Assembly: GCF_017591425.1 (NCBI RefSeq)
Contig: NW_024466599.1
Location: 71,900,501-71,964,500 of the forward strand
Direction: 5' to 3'
Length of the DNA stretch: 64,000 bases
DNA from: Ochotona curzoniae
Lineage: Eukaryota; Chordata; Mammalia; Lagomorpha; Ochotonidae
Numbering within the stretch: position 1 is the stretch's first letter; each line of letters opens with the position of its first letter. A program made the translations under genes and the position numbers. The notes under the pieces were generated by a model. The model saw nothing but the letters and a program-made list of their open reading frames with translations, ran no database searches and was not told where the DNA came from. This document shows positions 58,673-64,000 of this stretch, one piece after another.

Positions 58673-59078
58673 AGCAGCTTTTCCCTCGTTTGACTCAATT
58701 CTCCTTGCTCATCAATATTTTCATTATTTATTCTAGTTGACCTAATTCTCCAATGACCCAGAATGCTTCCATCATATCCCTGTAGTGCTCTGGCTTTCTT
58801 GTTCTGCCCCATTATGAGTTGAAAATCCATTCCTTCCTCTCAAATTTTTGCAACAAAGAAAAAAAGAAGTGATAGAGTTGTTGTTCACCTAATGGTCTCC
58901 TATAACTAAGCTCACCATGTGCTTTCTGTGTCTAGGTGTGAGATGGCTGCCAGTCTGTCCTAATGCCCTCAAGAGGTGGGATAGTCATATTTCACAGGTT
59001 GTGAGCCCAGGAGCAGCTCACCCACTAGTTTGGTCTGAATGTGTCCCACAGAGTTCAAACATTGGAAAACGTAATACT
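58673..59078. other. unassigned DNA
   Basis: No supported feature. Confidence 0.5.
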
Positions 59079-59870
59079 TTTTTTTTTTTTGGGGGGTTAA
59101 GTTCCTGTTTTAAACTTCTATTTTTAATATTGTTTACATAGTTGAGAGGGATGCATGCCCATGTGGGCCTCCAATTAGAGAGGGAAAAAGCGAATGTTTC
59201 AGGTTTCTTTTTCCTTCTGTGTCCACAGTGGGGAGTCGGGGTGCACGGTAGAGAAGGAAGGGAGGAGGCTGCCTTTTGCTGTCAAACTACATTAGCACCT
59301 GGGGTTGGGGGGAGCAATCATTTGGTGACATGTTAGAGATCCAATGTGAGGAAGAGTGTTCCTAGGGTGTTACTCGAGTGGTTTTGATAGTTCTGAGACA
59401 TTGCCAACTTAATTGCACCAGGGTTGAGAAAATCTTTCCAAGGTCTGTTGGCTGACTAAGTCTACCTCCATGTGTATCCATAGACCCAGACATTTGTTGT
59501 AAAGCTTGGCCAGGAGAGTTGTCCAACCCATCCTGCTTTCCTTCCTCCGACACGGCACTCAGCATCTTCTGCTGGACTAGACAAGCTGACTGTTATGCCC
59601 TTCATATGTGTCTGGGCCTACTGTCCGCTGCAGAGGTATCAGCAAATGAGGAGGCTCAGTCCTGACACATGCGCTCCAAGGTTGGACCACATAGGTTGTT
59701 GTTTTTCCCTGTGGTGTGTGTTTGAGTATAGAAATCTCTTTGGGAAGTCCCTCAAGAAACCTCACCTGGGTTGACCTCAGACTTGACTCTTGTGTCAGCC
59801 AGCGCAGGATCAGGTACAGTCCATCATTTGTATCAATCAATGCATACTCTCATGTGAACTGAGTTGTGCT
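59079..59870 (-). mobile_element. unnamed retroelement, 3' unique part with poly(A)-like end
   Basis: Read on the minus strand, the part ends in a run of A (the T-run at about 59080-59091). It shares ordered blocks with 14870-15480, such as 'gtagacttagtcagccaa', 'actatcaaaaccactcgagt', 'gtggacacagaagg' and 'tcaactatgtaaac'. No coding frame of note. The T-run plus the two aligned copies suggest a non-LTR 3' end. An LTR origin is not excluded. Confidence 0.6.
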
Positions 59871-60938
59871 ACAGCCTAGCCTGGCAGATCCACACCAATT
59901 CTGACTCTCTTGTGCCAGCAGGTGCAGCAGCCTAGCCCAGCTTGGCCCATTCTCAGTCCCAGCTCTCACACTCATTGGTGGAAGCAACAGTCCAGTAGGG
60001 GTGCCGGTGGGTATTGCAGCTTAGTCTGAGATGCCCACCCCAACCCGTCTCAGCATTTGTCAGCAGGTGCTGCAGCCTGGCTCAGCTTAGTCTACCTACC
60101 CCCAACCCTCATGTGAACTGGTGGATACTTTGGTCCAACCTGGCCTGACCTGCATCTCATCCTGTGGCAGTGTGTGCTGTGGACTGGCCCAATTTGACTT
60201 GTTTCCACGTCCAACCTACATGTATGCCCATGGGTGATGCAGTCTAGCAAGGCCTAAACTGCTCCCAGCCCTGGCTCTCTTGCTTACCAGAGGGAGTTAT
60301 GGCCTAGCAGGGGAGTTTCTCAAGTTCCCCTATCAGGCCTACTTCCAGCTCTGGACCTCGCATGTGCTGGCAGGTGCTGCAGCCCAGCCTGAGATGGCCT
60401 ATCCCCAGTCCTGACACTCACCAGCAAGTAGTGCAGCCTAGCTCGCCCAGCCTGCATCCAGATGTAGCTCTCATGTGAACTGGTAGGTGCTGCTGCCACA
60501 CCCAGCCTGGCCCAGCCCCAAACCCAGTCCATGAACATGCTGCAGCCTTGCCTAGCCTGGTCTACCCACAACCCTGGTGCTTGCACTCACCAGTGGGAGC
60601 TGCTAGTTGCAGCTCTCCTGCTCCTAGCCTCAGATCTCACCCATGCCCGTGCATGCCATGAACTTGCTTGGCATGCTTCAGTCCTGGCCTTTGCATGTGC
60701 CTATGAGTGCTGCAGCAAGGCCCAGTCCAGCCTACTCCCAGCTCCAGCTCCAAAGAGTATCAGGTGAGTTCTGTGGTCCAGCCTGGCTAGGCCCATCCTC
60801 ACCTCAAGCTCTGCACAAACCGGTGAGTGCTGCAGTCCCATAGAGCAAACCCACAGGTCCCCTACAGAATCTGCTCCCACATCCAGTCCTCTTGCTTTCT
60901 AGTGGGTGCTGCAGCCCAGGCTGACCTAGTCCATTCTC
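59871..60938 (-). repeat. degenerate tandem array of about 60-base units
   Basis: Motifs like 'ggtgctgcagcccagcctg' and 'gggtgctgcagcccagg' recur at about 59923, 60014, 60071, 60238, 60378, 60432, 60541, 60712, 60830 and 60909, with weaker copies between. Spacing is mostly 46-68 bases, with three of 79-91. Each unit carries a 'cagctctcacatg'-like and an 'accagtggg'-like piece. The array adjoins the upstream (5') side of the retroelement at 59079. Confidence 0.75.
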
Positions 60939-60939
60939 T

Positions 60940-61127
60940 TCTGCAGGTGCAGGGTCCCAAGGCTTTGGGCCATCTGTGACTTCTCTCCTAGGTCACAAGC
61001 AGGGAGCTGGATGGGAAGTGGGGCTGCCACAATTAGAACCGGTGCCCATATGGGATCCTGGTGTGTTCAATTGATTTTATTTTATTTTTTCATAAAGGCC
61101 AAGCTGCTAGACCACCGCACCAGGCCT
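60940..61127 (-). mobile_element. SINE, tail-side part missing
   Basis: 'caggtgcagggtcccaaggc', 'cacaagcagggagctggatg' and the end 'accgcaccaggcc' mark it. AT-rich sequence (ttgattttattttattt) interrupts the head at 61072. Confidence 0.85.
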
Positions 61128-61129
61128 GA

Positions 61130-61459
61130 AATGTAATCTTTAATGAAAGGTGAGGACTTTAAGAGGTGATTAGGTCATTAGGGCTTTTCTCATGAAGGAA
61201 TGATGCTATTCTTGTAGGAATGAGTTATCTTGGGTGTGGGTTTCTGATAAAACGATGTGTTCCTCTGTCTTGTGTATTCTCTCTTACGTTCCATCTTTTA
61301 CCAAGGGAGGAGACAGCAGTAAAGCCTTGGCATTACTCAGATCCTGAATCTTGGGCTTTCCAGTCTTGAGAATGGTATGACATAAATATTTTCTAGTAAA
61401 TCACCCGGGCTCAGGTATTCTGCAATAGCACAACAAATGCATTAAGATACTTGTTATCT
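61130..61459 (+). mobile_element. MaLR (MLT1-type) LTR
   Basis: 'aagaggtgattaggtcatta', 'gtgggtttctgataaaacga' and 'gctcaggtattctgcaatag' follow MLT1-type LTRs from 5' to 3'. It is solitary. Confidence 0.8.
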
Positions 61460-61790
61460 GAGGTTCAGAAAGCCAAGGTCAGCTCTGATCCACAGTTTGG
61501 GTTGTTTTCAAACCCTGCATCGTGGAACTGCTTTAGTTTTATCTTCCAGTTCTATTTCACTTGTCTTGCTTTCTATTTCAGGGTTTTGTGAAACAGACCC
61601 ACCTAGCCAGTATAGTTAGTCTCTTTATTCTTTCACCTTCTTGCTTTCTCCAGACCTAGAATAACACTTTGATATCTTCCAGTGTGCCGCCAAGAGGATC
61701 TTTTGGGAAGGGTTTGTTTCGTGTCCTCAGACAGATTCTCAAGATGCTACCATATGTCTGTGGCATCCTGTACCACACAGAGCTTTCATG
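61460..61790. other. unassigned DNA
   Basis: No supported feature. Confidence 0.5.
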
Positions 61791-62120
61791 AACTAAATGC
61801 TGAAGGGGCACGAGTCTCTTGCCACTTCCAATTCATTCGGTGGTGTCCTGACTCCTGTGGCCTGGAGGCATTGAGAGACAGGCATCTAAGGAGGTAATTA
61901 AGGTGAGCTGAGGTCAAAAGGACAGGGCCCTAATCAACAGGATTAGTGGCACCAGAAAGCCTGCTCTGTCAATCTGGTTCCCCTCTCTCATCCAGCACCC
62001 ACCATGGAAAGGCCGAGTGTGAATGCCATGAGAAGGCGGCCATCTGTGAGCCAAGCAGAGTCCTTACCTGAAGCTGAATTGGCACAAGCCTTCTTTCCTT
62101 TGTCACTAGCATTCCTCTAT
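61791..62120 (+). mobile_element. MaLR (MLT1-type) LTR fragment
   Basis: 'ggaggtaattaaggtgagct', 'gacagggccctaatcaacag', 'gagaaggcggccatctgtga' and 'agctgaattggcacaagcct' follow the middle of MLT1 LTRs. The left limit is uncertain. Confidence 0.72.
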
Positions 62121-62289
62121 TCACAACATCCTCCTGAGTATGAACAAGACTGACGATAAACACACGTTAATTATCATGCCTGCACTGCCACTGGACATCC
62201 ATTTGGATGACAAGTCTCAGACAATCTATCCTGCATGTCTTGTCACCAAGTTTTATTACCCTGGCTTGGGCTCTTGCCTGTCTGTTTTT

Positions 62290-62410
62290 CTTCTGTCTTC
62301 ATCTAGTATACAGAAGAGGGAATGAGCTTAAGCAACACATACCAAGGTTACCCAACTAAGGAATAATAGATGAAAGTTCTCACCCACTTAGATTTTTGCC
62401 TCAAATTCAG
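62290..62410 (+). mobile_element. possible MIR fragment
   Basis: 'tatacagaagagggaatgag' and 'taccaaggttacccaactaa' resemble the MIR core. Confidence 0.45.
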
Positions 62411-63444
62411 CATATTTTCCGGGAGATGGTAGGTGTTCTCTGCATCTTATTAGCATAGACAATGTGTTGCTTTGCACTATGGTTACTTATGAGACTGTCC
62501 TATGCTGGCCCTCAGGGGAGCAGGTGCATCAATGTTCCTGACCCCTCTGGACAATGACTAAGCCAGTGGCTTGCAGTTGGGAGGCCATTCAAGAGTAGCA
62601 CTGACCTGAAAAGTGGAAACACCATCCCAATGGTGTGCCAGGAACCAGTCACTCTGGAGCTAGTGAGGGCTACAAAAAGGCTGCTGGAGAAGGGCAGGCA
62701 GAGAGGAGGGGTTATGGGGGAATGCACTGGGGGATTGGAAATTCAGCAGCAAGTCCCGCTATGCTCAGAATAGCTTATTTCACATCTCTCCATGTGGATT
62801 TCCTAATGTGTAAGGTCAGAAAAGTAAGAGCAGCATTTGGAATTAGTGTGAAGAATAATCAGGTAACACATATGAAGGTCTGGGTATGTTGTCTTAGCCC
62901 GGTGATTAATAATGAACACCATTAAAATATTATTAGTGATATGGTCTGAGAGTACAGATGTGTGCTAATCTGGTTCTCTGAGTAAACCATTGAACTTGCA
63001 CTCAGAGACCGTGCCTTTGCCGCTGGACCAACGAGAGACAGTCATTCACCAGAGGAATACTGGTTACTGTGGTTTCCTAATCAACGGATGGAACCATCTT
63101 TGACCTCCAAAGGATTCTCACAGCCAAAAATCTTGGAAATCAAACTGCTGGGAAGCAGGAGAATGCTAAATATGCTCTGGTGAGAACACATGAGCTTGGT
63201 TTAAAACTGGGTTTTGGAAGTAGGTGACCTCATGTGAACATTTGTTCAAACCGGCAGGCGGGGCTTTGAAGGAATCTGGGCGTGCCTGAGGTCTTACAGC
63301 ACTCCGATTCCCACACCTAAACAGGGTCACACACCCAGGCCGTGTAACGCACCCCTCCCCACCAGGGACCACATGTGCTTGAGAATTTAGATAGTAATCG
63401 TGATGATGAGGTTTGTGAAGGCTAATTAGAAAAGGTTTTCGACA
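62411..63444. other. unassigned DNA
   Basis: About 1 kb with no recognised repeat. A 96-codon frame at 62635-62925 has no known domain. Confidence 0.5.
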
Positions 63445-63740
63445 TCCATCCTGGGTAGGCAGCAGCTCAAAATGCAGCCCCCTGGGGCAGGTTAAGCCAC
63501 AGCCTGAGGCACAGGTTCAAGTCCCAGCTACTCCACTTCCCATCCAGCTCCCTGCTTATGCACCTGGGAAGTACTGCAGAACTTGGCCCACATGCTTGGG
63601 CTCCTGCCACCCACGTGGAAGACCCAGCTGAAGCTCCTGGGTTCTGCCTCACCTTTTGGGGGTGAACCCCCCTGGATGGGCGAACTCTGTCTCTCCTCTC
63701 TCTGTAACTTTGCCTTAGTAAATCATCAAAAAACAAAAGT
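63445..63740 (+). mobile_element. lagomorph SINE
   Basis: 'ggttcaagtcccagctactc', 'cacttcccatccagctccct' and 'tctctctgtaactttgcctt' mark it. Confidence 0.88.
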
Positions 63741-64000
63741 GTAACACCTGTCAGAGTAACATCAACTTCCTCACAGTTGTCAACCTCATTCTTAAAGTCT
63801 GGAACTCTGAAGGTAGGGGGCCAATCAGTGCTTTCCACAACCAACCCCGCTGATTCTGGCGCACTTGCATTTGAGAACTCCGGCTGTTAGGTAATTGGGA
63901 GCTACCGAACGTCTTTTGGCTAGCGCAGGGCTGTGATATAAACGACTGTTGATTAAACCGCCTAGGAACCCCCCAGCTTCCGAGGGTGCTGGAAGAAGCC

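Overview
The window reads as non-coding nuclear DNA from a lagomorph, most likely a pika (Ochotona). The main evidence is a tRNA-derived SINE of the lagomorph CSINE type that occurs about once per kilobase on both strands. Its head begins gggcccggcg, carries a box B-like ggttctaatcc, and leads into a body with 'ccagctccctgcttgtggcc' and a CT-rich, A-tailed 3' end. The head wording 'aaagtcctcgccttgca' differs from the rabbit version I remember, so pika is an inference rather than a proof. Mammal-wide repeats (MIR, MaLR LTRs, Tigger elements, L1) support a placental mammal.

I found no protein-coding gene, supported exon, rRNA or tRNA gene. Open frames are short. The many 60-110 codon frames are chance readings of the SINE and microsatellites, and the three longest (161-181 codons) have no recognisable domain. 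The window is best read as intergenic or intronic.

Layout. Positions 1-12000 hold a (CT)n run, a Tigger-type MITE, a SINE nested inside an older SINE (4095-4745), MaLR LTR remnants, two palindromic mariner-like MITEs (8767-8985 and 10868-11095) and back-to-back SINEs (11115-12062). Positions 12000-24000 are sparser, with a GAAA microsatellite on a SINE tail, the 3' end of an unnamed retroelement (14870-15480), two SINE-in-SINE-tail insertions, MIRs, a MaLR LTR, and a young SINE with a two-part poly(A) (21117-21438). Positions 24000-34000 hold scattered SINEs and a 5'-inverted L1 inserted in an older L1 (31195-33400). Positions 34000-51000 are SINE-dense, with a full-length Tigger MITE and a mariner-like MITE split by three SINEs (49265-50455). 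Positions 51000-64000 contain more SINEs, a second Tigger piece, the larger copy of the unnamed retroelement with a tandem array of roughly 60-bp units (59079-60938), and two MaLR LTRs.

Nothing here acts as a gene pathway. What the window records is successive retroposition. Old SINEs, L1M, MIR, MaLR and Tigger elements form the substrate, and younger SINEs have inserted into them, often into the A-rich tails of earlier SINEs, leaving readable target-site duplications. The least familiar object is the retroelement with a tandem array at one end and a poly(A)-like end at the other (59079-60938, related to 14870-15480).
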